Source of the DNA: Haladaptatus sp. R4
GTDB lineage: Archaea; Halobacteriota; Halobacteria; Halobacteriales; Haladaptataceae
Assembly: GCF_001625445.1 (NCBI RefSeq)
Contig: NZ_LWHG01000003.1
Coordinates: 48,177-112,176 of the forward strand
DNA: 64,000 nt
Direction of reading: 5' to 3'
Shown here one piece after another: positions 28,129 to 37,923 of this stretch (positions are counted from its first letter, which is position 1; each line of letters begins with the position of its first letter). Under the pieces are notes generated by a model. That model was not told the origin of the DNA and did not search any database. It saw only the letters and a program-made list of their open reading frames with translations. The position numbers and the translations under genes are program-made.

Positions 28129-29296
28129 CCGAGCGCATCATTATCGGCCTGATGTCCGGGACGTCGCTCGACGGCGTGGACGCGGCCTGTTGTCGGATTC
28201 ACGGCGATGGAAGGGACGACTACGACGTCACGGTCGAATCGTTCGTCACGGAACCCTACGATTTCGGGCTCCGAAACCGAATCGAGGCGGCCTGTTCGGA
28301 CGCGGGAACCATCACCGAGGCGTGCACCCTGAACGTCGCGCTCGGAACTGTCTTCGCGGATGCGGCCGACGCGGCGGCGTCGGCCGCGGACATCGACCTC
28401 GGAGACGTTGACGCCATCGGCTCACACGGTCAGACGGTCCGACACGAGCCTGAACCGCGGAAAATGCCGGGAGGAGAGGAGCGGTTGCGTTCGACGCTCC
28501 AGATCGGCGACGGGAGCCTCATCGCGAACGCACCGGCGTCACGACGATAGCCGACTTCCGCACCGCCGACGTCGCGGTCGGCGGCCACGGCGCGCCGCTC
28601 ATCCCGTTCGCCGACCTCGCGTTGCTCGCCGACGACGAGTCGTTTCGAATCGCCCAGAACGTCGGCGGCATCGGGAACTGCACCGCGCTTCCATCCGGTG
28701 CGGGACCGGCGGACGTGACGGCCTTCGACACCGGTCCCGGAAACATGGTCATCGACGGCGTGGTCGAACTGCTCACCGACGGCGAGCGAACCTACGACGA
28801 GGACGGGAAAACCGCCCGCGAGGGAACCGTCGATGAATCCGTCCTCGCCGACGCGATGGACGTCGCGTACTTCCGCGAAGCGCCGCCGAAATCGACCGGG
28901 CGCGAACGGTTCGGCCGCGAGTACGCACGGGAGTTCGTCGCCGACTGCCGCGAACACGACTGCTCGGAGGCGGATATCGTCGCGACGGCGACTGCGCTGA
29001 CGGCCCGCTCCATCGCCGATGCCTACCGACGATTCGTTCCCCGTTCTCCCGACGAAATCGTCGTCTCGGGTGGCGGCGCGTTCAATCCCACGCTGCTCGA
29101 CATGCTCGACGGGGAGGTGGACGCACCGATACGAACCATCGACGAATATGGCGTCGGTGCCGACGAAAAGGAAGCCGTCGCGTTCGCCCTGCTCGCCGCG
29201 GCCGCACTCGACGGCGTCCCGAACAACGTTCCCGGCGCGACGGGCGCATCACGACCGGTCGTCATGGGCAAGCGCTGTCCGCCGACCGACCGATAG
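28125..29296 (+). CDS. anmK: Anhydro-N-acetylmuramic acid kinase, one frame break
   Basis: Cleaves the 1,6-anhydro bond of anhydroMurNAc with ATP to give MurNAc-6-phosphate, a murein recycling step in bacteria. Family landmarks: IIIGLMSGTSLDGVDAACCR at the N terminus, AIGSHGQTVRHEPEP, LQIGDGSLIA, TTIADFRTADVAVGGHGAPL (with the catalytic aspartate), IAQNVGGIGNCT, AFDTGPGNMVIDGVV, VVSGGGAFNPTLLDML and GVGADEKEAVAFALLA. The frame changes near 28540, one lost base. About 390 aa, the normal size. Coupled to the GNAT gene by ATGA. Haloarchaea do not make murein, so the substrate would come from bacteria. Confidence 0.9.
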
Positions 29297-29703
29297 GGTC
29301 CGGCAGTCCGTCTTTTTCGAGTGCTCGGGGTCTCCGTTCTATCGATCGACAGCTTTCGGTACCGTCGAATCACCAGCGACGACGCTTCGACGGGGAATCG
29401 AGGTCGAAGCGGAATATCCGTGGCGAGAAATCGGCTCGAAATCGGTTTCGGACGGGCCGAAATTCGGCACGAAAATACAATGATGACGAATAGCGGCGAG
29501 AGATACCGAGCGTCCCGCCGAGAACACCATTACACGCTTATGCTCGTAATGCCCTCTGCGAGCGAAAACCCATCGAACAGCGCCATGAGGTTAGTTCACA
29601 CGGAGTTGGGGACTGATTTCGCCCCTTCCGAATTCGTCGGGACGTGCGAACGAACACCGAATGGTACGAGAGCGCCAAATTATCGGTCGAGAATCCCTAT
29701 ACG

Positions 29704-29730
29704 ACCCGTTTCGACTCAGTCGAAACGGGT
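29704..29730. repeat. Perfect 27-bp inverted repeat (13-bp arms)
   Basis: Arms ACCCGTTTCGACT and its exact complement AGTCGAAACGGGT, separated by a single C. Too perfect for chance and outside coding sequence. It may be a regulator site or a hairpin between the two convergent genes. Confidence 0.7.
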
Positions 29731-29774
29731 GACGATGTACCGCTTTCGGCGAGTCCTCCGGACTATCGAAACGA

Positions 29775-29809
29775 ACGACAAACGTCGACGGATACGACAA
29801 ACGTCGACG
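29775..29809. repeat. Two direct repeats of 16 bp spaced 19 bp apart
   Basis: ACGACAAACGTCGACG occurs at 29775 and again at 29794, with spacers GAT and CAT. Each copy contains the palindrome GTCGAC. The near two-turn spacing (19 bp) is what tandem binding sites on one face of DNA would show. Confidence 0.6.
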
Positions 29810-29852
29810 CATTGACGTCGACTGATAAACGCCGACCGAGGAAAAGAGCTCC

Positions 29853-30533
29853 TTACGCGGAATCCGCGACACCCGGTAGGTCGTGGAGTTGGGTGAGCGA
29901 TTCGATTTCGTACGTCGGTTCCTCCGGGAGTTCGTAGCCGTTCCGGTGTTCCCGACGGATGAAGGCCGAATCCAACCCCGCCCGGTGGGCGGCACGAACG
30001 TCACACGCGCTGTCCCCGACGTAGAGACCGTCGGTCACGTCGAGGTCGTTCATGGCCTTCTCGATGTAGTACGTCTCCGGTTTCGTCCGGTCGAACCCCT
30101 CGACGGTCGGGTCGCGGCCGTACACCGCCTCGAACAGGTGCGCGAGGTCGAAGCGCTCCACCATGTACTCGATGGTCGCGTGCTGGTTGCTGCTGACGAG
30201 ACCCATGTCGTGATGGTCGGCGAGGTCGAAGAGAACCGAGCTATCGTCGTAGAGCACCCGCTCGCCGCGGTCCATCATCCCGGACTGAAGCGCCGACGCG
30301 TTCTCCTCTCGCTCCGGCCAGAACCGTTCGAAGTCGATGTCGTGACGGGCACACGCCCGTCGCATTTCGTCCATCGTCGCACCGGCGATGAAGGCGTTCA
30401 GGTCGTCGACCGACGGCGAGACGTCGAACGCGCCGAACGTCGCTTCGACCGCCTGTCGATAGACCGTCGGGTGGTCCGAATGGAAGTCCAACAGGACCCC
30501 ATCAACGTCGAACAGCACCGAATCGTATGTCAT
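29853..30533 (-). CDS. HAD-family hydrolase (phosphoglycolate-phosphatase-like)
   Basis: 226 aa. HAD motif I DVDGVLLDFHSD with the nucleophile Asp, motif II LVSSNQHA, motif III lysine in FDRTKPETYY and motif IV YVGDSACDVRAAHRAGLDSA. A helical cap domain lies between motifs I and II (residues about 20-90). Family members dephosphorylate small sugar phosphates or phosphoglycolate. Start 30533 (MTYDSVLFDVDG) fits the family. It is convergent with anmK and divergent from the serine hydrolase; a sugar-phosphate phosphatase for the island is possible. Confidence 0.85.
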   Translation of the reverse strand: MTYDSVLFDVDGVLLDFHSDHPTVYRQAVEATFGAFDVSPSVDDLNAFIAGATMDEMRRACARHDIDFERFWPEREENASALQSGMMDRGERVLYDDSSVLFDLADHHDMGLVSSNQHATIEYMVERFDLAHLFEAVYGRDPTVEGFDRTKPETYYIEKAMNDLDVTDGLYVGDSACDVRAAHRAGLDSAFIRREHRNGYELPEEPTYEIESLTQLHDLPGVADSA

Positions 30534-30628
30534 TGAGTACTCCCTAGCGGCGGAGAGGACAAATAGGTTATTCACCGAATTTCCACGGACCGAGGGGTTA
30601 AGTCGATGCCCCACCCTCATCCGGCACC

Positions 30629-31674
30629 ATGGAACGCTCGATAGACGACGGGTCGCTCGAAGCCACCCTCACGCGGGGAATGAACGAGGGTACGTATCCC
30701 GGCGCGGTGGCCGCAATCGGGTCGGCGGACGGTATCGAACGAATAGCGGTCGTGGGCGACCGCGACCCCGAACGGGGGAAAGCGATGACGCGCGGGACGA
30801 CGTTCGACGTGGCCTCGCTGACGAAACCGGTCGTGACGGCGACGACGACGCTCTCGCTCCTCGAAGCGGGCGAGATCACGCTGTCGGACGAACTCCGGCG
30901 ACACGTTCCGAACCTCGACGGTCATCGACGCGGCGGAATCCGACTCCTCGAACTCGTGACCCACAGTTCCGGGTTCCAACCGTACTCGTTCTCCGAGGAG
31001 TGGAGTTCGGTCGAGGACGTGTTGAACGGCCTCGAAAACCGGTCGATACTCGAAGCCGAACCCGGCAGTCGAAACGAATACAGCTGTCTCAACTTCGTCT
31101 ATCTGGCCGCGGCACTGCGGGGCGCGACCGAGCGCTCGTTGGGTGAACTCGCCGAGCGACACGTCTTCGGTCCAGTCGGAATGGAAGATTCGAGCCTCGG
31201 ACCGCTGTCCGATACCGGAAACGTCGCCGCGACGTACGACCACGACTACCGCGACCGGATACTCCGCGGCGAAATCCACGACCCGCTCGGTTGGGCGATG
31301 GACGGGGAAAGCGGAAACGCGGGGCTGTTCACGACGGTGGACGACCTCGCGCGGTTCGCACGGGCGTATCTCGCCGCCGACGGGACGCTCCTCTCCGCGG
31401 CGACGTCGAGCGCATGCAGGACGACTGGTTGCCCGGTCTCGACACCCGTCACAGCCTCGGGTGGCGACTCGCCGACGAGACCTACCCCGCGCCGAACTGG
31501 TCGCGCGTCGGCCTCGGGCACACGGGGTACACCGGAACGTCGTTGTGGCTCGACCACGACTGCGACAGGTTCGCGATTCTGCTCACGAACCAGGTGTACG
31601 ACGGGAAAGGAACCGGCCTCATCCGGTTCGTCGAGCGGTTCCACGCGATGGTCGCCGCCGGACGGTTCGACTGA
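30629..31674 (+). CDS. Serine hydrolase of the beta-lactamase/penicillin-binding family (class C type), one frame break
   Basis: About 348 aa. Family motifs: S-x-x-K as SLTK in FDVASLTKPVVTATTTLS (nucleophile Ser near residue 70), the tyrosine region EYSCLNFVYLAAAL (Y-x-x-x-N variant), and the third motif HTGYTGTSLWLD in place of K-T-G. No signal peptide is seen, so it acts in the cytoplasm unless exported in another way. Relatives next to namZ and nagZ in Bacillus (AmiE/YbbE type) cut lactyl-peptide links or amides of muropeptides. A break near 31400 joins YLAADGTLLS to the in-frame DVERMQDDWLPGLDTRHSLG. Same strand as the following glycosidase genes. Confidence 0.85.
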
Positions 31675-31696
31675 TTTTCCCCCGCCGACCGGGCAA

Positions 31697-31705
31697 TATT
31701 TAATA
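31697..31705 (+). promoter_or_regulatory. Putative box A (TATA) before the barrel-protein gene
   Basis: TATTTAATA is centred 27 nt before the ATG at 31728, predicting a leaderless transcript and choosing ATG 31728 over the TTG at 31719. Confidence 0.5.
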
Positions 31706-31727
31706 CACGGCGCGAACGTTGGCTGGT

Positions 31728-32900
31728 ATGGTCGCAGTCTGGAGTTATCCGTGGCGTCTGCTCTCTCAACAGCCCGATAAGACGAGGCGTGAACTCGCCG
31801 AACTGGGCGTGACGGGCGTCAACGTCGCCGCGCACTATCACTCCATCCGAACGCTCAATCCGCGTTCCTCAGGCACGCTGTTCGAATCGTACGAGGGGGG
31901 GTGCTATTTCACACCTGACTCGAAGCAATTCGCCGACACGCCCATCGATCCGCCCGTGAACGACATCGACGGCCACCCCGACCCGTTCGGGGACGTCGTC
32001 GAACGGTTGACCGACGGCGGAATCGACGTCAACGCGTGGCTCGTCTGTTTTCACAATACGAAACTCGCGACGGAGAACCCGAATTTTCGGGTCGAGAGCG
32101 CGTTCGGCGACGCCCACGAACACGCGTTCTGTCCGTCGAATCCCGAGGTTCACGCGTACTTCGAAGGCGTCGTTCGCTCGTTGGCCGACTACGATATTTC
32201 GGCGATCAACCTCGAATCGATCGGTTTCCCGAGCGTCTTCCATCCCCATGGTTCGACGTTCGGTCACGCGAAGAACCAGGTCGTCCGCGGACCGGACGAG
32301 CAACTATTGGTCTCCCAGTGTTTCTGTTCGGCCTGCCGGGAGCGAGCGGCCGACCACGCCGTCGATTTCGACCGTGCCCGCGAAGTCGTCCGGTCACTGG
32401 TACGCGACGTTCTCCGAACACCGGAACGGCAGGTCGAATCGCTGGCGCAACTCGCCGAGGAGGAACCCGTGCTCGCGGACCTCTTCGACTTCCGCGCGTC
32501 GTCATCGACGAGTTCCTCTCCCGAATCGCGGCGGCCAGCGGCGACGTGGAGTTGACCTACCACGGCGGACGGACTCGGCCGCGACCCGAACGACGGGTGG
32601 CCAGCGGGGGTCGTCCTCGACCGGATTCGACCGCATCTCGACCGAATCATCGCGCTCTGTTACACGGACGACCGGGACCTCGCCCGGCGGCGAGTTCGTG
32701 GGTATCGAGACTCCGTCGAGATGCCGGTCGATGTCGGAGTCACTCTCGACCCTGACGTCATCGGTTCCGAGGACGAGTGGCGGACCTTCGTCGCAGAGGT
32801 CGGTGAACTCGGCGAGGAACTCCACGTTTATAACCACGCGCTCATGGGTGAGGCCCATCTCGACTGGCTGAACGCGGCGGTCGTCAAGCCGGAGAACTAG
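31728..32900 (+). CDS. Uncharacterised haloarchaeal (beta/alpha)8-barrel, glycoside-hydrolase-like protein, two frame breaks
   Basis: About 391 aa. The start MVAVWSYPWRLLSQQPDKTR, GVTGVNVAAHYHSIRTLNPR, DVNAWLVCFHNTKL, FCPSNPEVHAYFEGVVRSLA and ISAINLESIGFPSVFH read like successive barrel strands with carboxylates at their ends, as in GH10/GH-like barrels. Two cysteine knuckles (QCFCSACRER) may bind a metal. Breaks near 32500 and 32565 (the second fits two G lost) restore GLGRDPNDGWPAGVVLDRI and the end EAHLDWLNAAVVKPEN. I know no tested function. It lies directly before namZ, so action on cell-wall sugars or glycopeptides is plausible. Confidence 0.6.
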
Positions 32901-32917
32901 TCCCGATTCACACGGGG

Positions 32918-32925
32918 TTTTTTAA
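32918..32925 (+). promoter_or_regulatory. Putative box A (TATA) before the NamZ-like gene
   Basis: TTTTTTAA is centred about 27 nt before the ATG at 32949, consistent with a leaderless start there. Confidence 0.45.
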
Positions 32926-32948
32926 GGGGATAACGCATTGCCAAAGAT

Positions 32949-34112
32949 ATGGTTACGCTCGGCGTAGAACGTTACTGGACGATTGTCCCGAGACGGTCGA
33001 CGGCGAACGGCTCGGACTCATCACGAACCCGTCCGGTACCGACAGCAACCTCAACACGACGATAGACCTCCTCGATGCGCGCGACGAGTTCGACTTGCGC
33101 AAACTGTTCGGGCCGGAGCACGGCCTGCGCGGCGACGCGCAGGCCGGTGTGAAGGTCGAAGACAGCACCGACGACCGAACGGGATTACCGGTGAAGAGCC
33201 TCTACGGCGAACAACGGCGACTGAAACCGGAGATGGTGGACGATATCGACACCATCGTGTACGACATGCAGGACGTCGGCTGTCGGTTTTACACGCTCAT
33301 CTACACGCTTGGATACGCGCTCAAGGGAGTCGCGGAAGCGGACAAGCGGATGGTCGTCCTCGACCGTCCGAACCCCGTCTCTCCGCTCCCGGTCACCGGA
33401 AACCGAATCGACGCGAACGTCCTCGTTCGTCGGCGGCTACGAACTGCCCATCGTCCACGGGTTGACGGTCGGCGAGTTGGCGACGTACTTCAACGGCGAG
33501 TTCGACATGGGTGCGGACGTGGAAGTCGTCGAAATGCGCGACTGGTCGCGGTCGGATTGGTTCTCGGACACCGACCTCCCATGGGTGTACCCCTCGCCCA
33601 ACATGCCGACGCCGGGAACCGCGACGCTGTACCCCGGAATGTGTTTCTTCGAGGGGACGACCCTCTCGGAAGGGCGCGGAACGACGAAGCCGTTCGAACT
33701 CGTCGGCGCGCCGTGGATCGACGGGGACGAGTGGGCGTCGGAACTGTCGAGTCAGGACCTGGACGGCGTCGCCTTCCGACCGGCGTACTTCTCGCCGACG
33801 TTCTCCAAACACGAACGCCGAGAACGTCAATGGCGTGCAGATTCACGTCCTCGACCGGGACACCGTCGATCCCGTGATGGTGGGCCTGACGGTGCTCGCC
33901 TCGGCGTTCACGACGTACGACGATCCCGAGTGGATCGCCTACGACGACGAGTACTTCATCGACAAGTTGGCGGGCGGAAGCTATCTCCGGGAGACGATCG
34001 ACGACGCGGACGGATCGACCGACCCTCGCGAAATCGCCGAAACCATCGTGAGCAGTTGGGAGGACGACGCGCCGAGTTCCTCGACGCACGGGCCGAGTAC
34101 CTGCGGTACTGA
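32949..34112 (+). CDS. namZ: DUF1343 / GH171 exo-beta-N-acetylmuramidase (NamZ-like), four frame breaks
   Basis: In Bacillus, NamZ removes terminal MurNAc from murein strands, working with NagZ. Family landmarks here: [158 protein letters not shown] and a C-terminal [18 protein letters not shown]. Frame changes near 32985, 33425, 33815 (one extra C) and 34075. Length about 390 aa is normal. No signal peptide, so a cytoplasmic role after import is implied. Its stop is 5 bases before the GH3 start. Confidence 0.85.
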
Positions 34113-34117
34113 TAGCC

Positions 34118-35775
34118 ATGACGAGCGCACCAAGCGAACCGGAATCACCGACATCGTCATCAGCATCGACATCGACGAATCCGCCATCGAACGTCACCGG
34201 ACTGGAATCGGCGGTCGCGGCCCTCTCGCTGGAGGAGAAGGTCGGCCAACTGTTCGTCGCGGGATTCGACGGTCTCACGCCGACCGGGGAAATCGAGGAA
34301 CTCGTCGCCGAACGGAATCTCGGCGGTATCATCTACTTCAGCCGTAACGTCGAATCGCCCGAACAGGTTCGAACCCTCTCGCGGACGCTACAGGGGTTCG
34401 TCCCGGAGGAACTGCCGCCGCTGTTCGTCACCATCGATCAGGAGGGCGGCCGAGTCGCACGCCTCTCGTGGGGGACCGAACTGCCGAGCGCCATGGCGCT
34501 CGGCGCGGCAGACGACCCGGAACTGGCCGCACAGGCCGGGAACGCCGTCGGACGGGAACTGCGTTCCCTCGGGATCGACATCGACCTCGCGCCGGTTCTC
34601 GACGTGAACAACAACCCGGACAACCCCGTCATCGGCGTCCGGTCGTTCGGCGAACACCCCGAACGCGTCGCGGAACTGGGTGCCGACTTCGCGGGCGGGC
34701 TTCAGGACGCCGGTGTCCGTCGACCTGCGGAAAGCACTTCCCCGGCCACGGCGACACGGCGGTCGATTCCCACCTCGATTTGCCGGTCATCGACCACGAC
34801 CGGGAGCGCCTCGACGCGGTCGAACTGTTGCCGTTCCGGCGGGCCATCGAGGACGGTATCGGGGCGGTCATGACGACGCACGTCGCGTTTCCGACCATCA
34901 CGGAGGACGCGGAGCGACCCGCGACGCTCTCCCGAAGAGTCGTCACGGGACTCCTTCGGGAGGAACTCGGCTTCGACGGCCTCGTCCTCACCGACTGCAT
35001 GGAGATGAACGCCATCGCCGACGGCGTGGGTACTGCGGAAGGGTGCGTGCAGGCCGTCGAAGCGGGGTGTAACCAGATATTCGTCTCGCACACGCCGCGC
35101 GAGCAGCACGCCGCCATCGACGCCGTCATCGACGCCGTCGAATCGGGACGCATTTCCGAGGAGCGGAACGCCGCCGCCGTTCGGCGGGTGTTTCACGCAA
35201 AGGGAGCGTACGATGCGGGGTACGTCGGCGACGAGAAGAGTGGGAGACCGCGGCCGCCGACTGTCAAACGGTCGCCCGGACCGTCGCGGAGCGCGGCGCG
35301 TCGCTCGTCGCGACGACGCGGACTCGCTCCCGCTTTCCACGGGCGACCGCGTCTCGGTCTACGAGTTCGAAGGTGGCGACGGGACCATCGCCGAGGAGTC
35401 CCACGACAGCGGCGGCGAGTTCGCCTCGGCACTTTCGGATGTGGGCCTGACGGTGGACAGTACCGTTCTCGGGGTTGGTGAATCACCCGGAGAATCCGTG
35501 GACGCTGACCGCCCGACGGTGATCCGTACGTCCGACGCGGCCTCGAATCCCGAACAGGCCGACGCCGTTCACGACCTGGTCGCGGCGGGCGCGAACCCAA
35601 TCGTCGTCGCAACGCGGAACCCGTACGACCTCTCGACGATGCCGGACGTCGGGACGTACCTGACGACGTACGACGACACGCCGCCTCGCTCGCGCCCGTG
35701 GCCGACCTGCTGGTCGGCCGCGGCGAGTTTACCGGTCAGCTTCCGGTGACGATTCCGGGCGTCGAGGAACCATAA
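34118..35775 (+). CDS. nagZ: GH3 beta-N-acetylglucosaminidase (NagZ-like), four frame breaks
   Basis: Cleaves terminal beta-GlcNAc from muropeptides or chitin oligomers. The NagZ-type signature CGKHFPGHGDTAVDSHLDLP (about residue 206), which carries the Asp/His acid-base dyad, separates it from GH3 glucosidases. The nucleophile is the Asp of VLTDCMEMNAI (near 292). Earlier parts are LSLEEKVGQLFVAGFDG, LFVTIDQEGGRVARLSWG and DLAPVLDVNNNPDNPVIGVR. A C-terminal GH3_C-like domain follows (PTVIRTSDAASNPEQADAVH, LPVTIPGVEEP). Breaks near 34715, 35240, 35315 and 35690 fit single lost bases. The first ~30 residues are a Ser/Thr/Pro stretch, not a clear signal peptide. In an operon-like row with namZ. 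Confidence 0.88.
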
Positions 35776-35782
35776 ACGGTCG

Positions 35783-36583
35783 TTACTGCGCCTGCTCGGA
35801 AACGTTTCGAAACACGTCGGCCACCTCGTCGCCCAACCTGTCGAGGAGTTCCTCGCCCTTTTTCGCGGTGGCCAGTTTCGGGTCCCCGATGGCTCCCGAA
35901 TCGGAGTACTCCTCGAACGGGCGGTAGGTCGAGAGCGGGCCGCCGACGTGGAGGTCCTGTATCCCGCGGTCGTACGGTTCGTCCAAGTATTCGGCGTCGG
36001 CCTCGTCCATCTTCACGAGTTCGGGGTACAGATGGCGCATGAGCGACGTTTCGAACTCGCCGCCGTGGGACATCCCGCCGACGTCGCTCTCCCGAACCTC
36101 GTCGATGAACGGTTCGGCGAGTTGGAAGTAGGTCAGTCCGGCGACCTCCACCCCTTCGTGTTCCTTGCCGACGATGCTGACGGCGCTTCCGATGGCGTTG
36201 CCATTGCCGCCGTGGCCGTTGACGAAGCAAATACCGTCGAAGCCGTTTTCGAGCGCGGTGTCGGCCACGTCGGCGAGCAGGTCGAGCAGGTCGTCCAGTT
36301 CGAGCGAGATGGTGCCCCCGAGCGAGAGGTGGTGGGGCGAAAAGCCCGACCACACCGGCGGCGTGACGAGGAGCGGGACGTCCTCCGCGGCGCGCTCCGC
36401 GCCCTCGTGGGCAACCGCGTCGGCCAACAGCGTGTCGGTGGCGACTGGGAGGTGGTGGCCGTGCTGTTCGATACTGCCGACGGGGACGACGACGACCGAC
36501 CCATCGGCCGCGCCGACATCGCGGATTTCGCGTCGAGTCTTCGCCGCCCACGCGACGGGGGAGAGACGCATCGCTGCAGTCAT
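35783..36583 (-). CDS. Creatininase-family metal amidohydrolase
   Basis: 266 aa. Metal-site motif VVPVGSIEQHGHHLPVATDT (Glu, His, Asp ligands), then PPVWSGFSPHHLSLGGTISL, the conserved FVNGHGGNGNAIGSAV and MSHGGEFETSLM with the late Glu ligand. The family covers creatinine amidohydrolase, F420/riboflavin pathway formamide hydrolases and mycofactocin MftE. The substrate is an amide here, not identified. Start 36583 (MTAAMRLSPVAW) is preferred; 36571 is possible. It is convergent with the GH3 gene, the stops being 8 bp apart. Confidence 0.85.
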   Translation of the reverse strand: MTAAMRLSPVAWAAKTRREIRDVGAADGSVVVVPVGSIEQHGHHLPVATDTLLADAVAHEGAERAAEDVPLLVTPPVWSGFSPHHLSLGGTISLELDDLLDLLADVADTALENGFDGICFVNGHGGNGNAIGSAVSIVGKEHEGVEVAGLTYFQLAEPFIDEVRESDVGGMSHGGEFETSLMRHLYPELVKMDEADAEYLDEPYDRGIQDLHVGGPLSTYRPFEEYSDSGAIGDPKLATAKKGEELLDRLGDEVADVFRNVSEQAQ

Positions 36584-36699
36584 GGGATACACTGCTCGTA
36601 TCGGCCGTATAACGGTTTGGGTTCCGTCAAGACGGAACGGCGACGCCGTGACGAGTCTGTCGAGCGGCGACCGGAATTAAAATTCAAAGATATAGAAAT

Positions 36700-36709
36700 A
36701 AATTTTATT
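36700..36709 (+). promoter_or_regulatory. Putative box A (TATA) before the chitinase gene
   Basis: AAATTTTATT in a strongly AT-rich block, centred 28 nt before the ATG at 36733. Confidence 0.45.
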
Positions 36710-36732
36710 GTTCTATAGCTCTATGATCGGGT

Positions 36733-37887
36733 ATGGCGGGAGAAAAGCGGAGGTTCGATGGAATCGAACGGGAACTGACGACGAACGCGTCGAGGCGAAC
36801 GTTCCTCAAAGGAACCGGCGCGATGGTCACGGCGGGCGCGCTCGCCGCTAGCGGGGCCGAGGCGGCGAGTGGCGGCAATCGCGTCGTCGGGTACTATCCC
36901 TCGTATGCGGGGAGTTACACGCCTTCGGACGTTCCGTTCGACGAACTCACGCACTTGAACTTCGCCTTCCTCGACGTGGCGTCGGACGGGACGGTCAGCG
37001 TCGGTAGTTCGTCGGACACGGATCTGCTGGACGAACTGGCGACGTACGACGACACGAACACGGTGTTCATGCTCTCCATCAGCGCCGGATGGTACTCGGG
37101 GACGTTCTCGGACGCCGCATCGACGGCGACGCGACGCCAGCGGTTCGCGAAGACGGCCGTCGATATCATGGAGGAGTACCAGTTCGACGGTCTCGATCTC
37201 GATTGGGAGTACCCGGACGGGTCGGTTCGGTCCGCCGACCCGCACAACTTCTCGCTCCTCCTGAAGGCGTGTCGGGACGAACTCGACGCGCGATTCGGCA
37301 CGTGGACGCACCTCTCTATCGCGGCGTCCCCGAACCCGAACGTCGTGGACGACGCCTACGAGGTGGGAACCATCAGCGACTACCTCGACCACGTCAACGT
37401 CATGACCTACGACTATCACGGGGACTGGAGCAGCGAGACCAACTTCAACGCGCCGTTTTTGGCCCCGAAGTCGTCGTCGGAGTTCGACGTCAAACACCAC
37501 ATGCAGTATTGGGCGGGGAAGCCAATCGCGAAGGACAAACTCGTCATGGGAATGCCGTTCTACGGACGGTCGTATTCGGGCGTCGCGTCGGACGACGACG
37601 GACTGTTCAACTCGTTCGACTCTTCGAGTTCGGTGACCTATTTCGACATCCAACAGAACATCAAACCGCAGTCGGACTACGTGTACCACTGGCATTCGAC
37701 CGCTCAGGTTCCGTGGCTCTATTCCGCGGCAGAAAACACGTTCGTCTCCTACGACGATGCGGCGTCGATCGGAAACAAATCGGAGTTCGCGAAGAACAAC
37801 GGTTACGGCGGGACGATGTGCTGGGAGCTTTCGCAGGACGCGAGCAATACTCTCGTCTCGACGATGCACGACAAGATGAACCCGTAG
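36733..37887 (+). CDS. Secreted GH18 chitinase/endo-beta-N-acetylglucosaminidase-like enzyme
   Basis: 384 aa. Twin-arginine leader SRRTFLKGTGAMVTAGALAA (residues 20-39) shows folded export. The GH18 catalytic motif D-x-x-D-x-D-x-E is complete at 152-159 (FDGLDLDWEYP, proton donor Glu159). Barrel strands RVVGYYPSYAG, ELTHLNFAFLD, and NVMTYDYHGDW with the Met/Tyr/Asp of the substrate site follow, and MGMPFYGRSYSG and GGTMCWELSQD close the barrel. No carbohydrate-binding module. The enzyme would release GlcNAc oligomers from chitin or cut murein-like or N-glycan chains outside the cell. Its products could be substrates for the importers and NagZ. Intact. Confidence 0.9.
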   Translation: MAGEKRRFDGIERELTTNASRRTFLKGTGAMVTAGALAASGAEAASGGNRVVGYYPSYAGSYTPSDVPFDELTHLNFAFLDVASDGTVSVGSSSDTDLLDELATYDDTNTVFMLSISAGWYSGTFSDAASTATRRQRFAKTAVDIMEEYQFDGLDLDWEYPDGSVRSADPHNFSLLLKACRDELDARFGTWTHLSIAASPNPNVVDDAYEVGTISDYLDHVNVMTYDYHGDWSSETNFNAPFLAPKSSSEFDVKHHMQYWAGKPIAKDKLVMGMPFYGRSYSGVASDDDGLFNSFDSSSSVTYFDIQQNIKPQSDYVYHWHSTAQVPWLYSAAENTFVSYDDAASIGNKSEFAKNNGYGGTMCWELSQDASNTLVSTMHDKMNP

Positions 37888-37923
37888 TCGGGTTTCGTTT
37901 CGGTTCTTCGTCTTCGGACTTTC

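Larger units (their letters stand above)
29297..29852. other. Intergenic region between convergent anmK and HAD genes
   Basis: No credible gene: the open frames are Arg/Ser rich and lack family resemblance. It holds a perfect 27-bp palindrome at 29704-29730 and two 16-bp direct repeats at 29775-29809, described separately. Convergent transcription enters from both sides. Confidence 0.5.

Noticed and set aside
29321..29815. 164-aa frame downstream of anmK
   Set aside because: Arg-rich chance frame crossing the palindrome and repeats; no family features.
28125..35775. Reading namZ, nagZ and anmK as decayed pseudogenes
   Set aside because: Motifs are intact on both sides of every break, and the breaks follow the same deletion bias as elsewhere in the window, including housekeeping-type genes.
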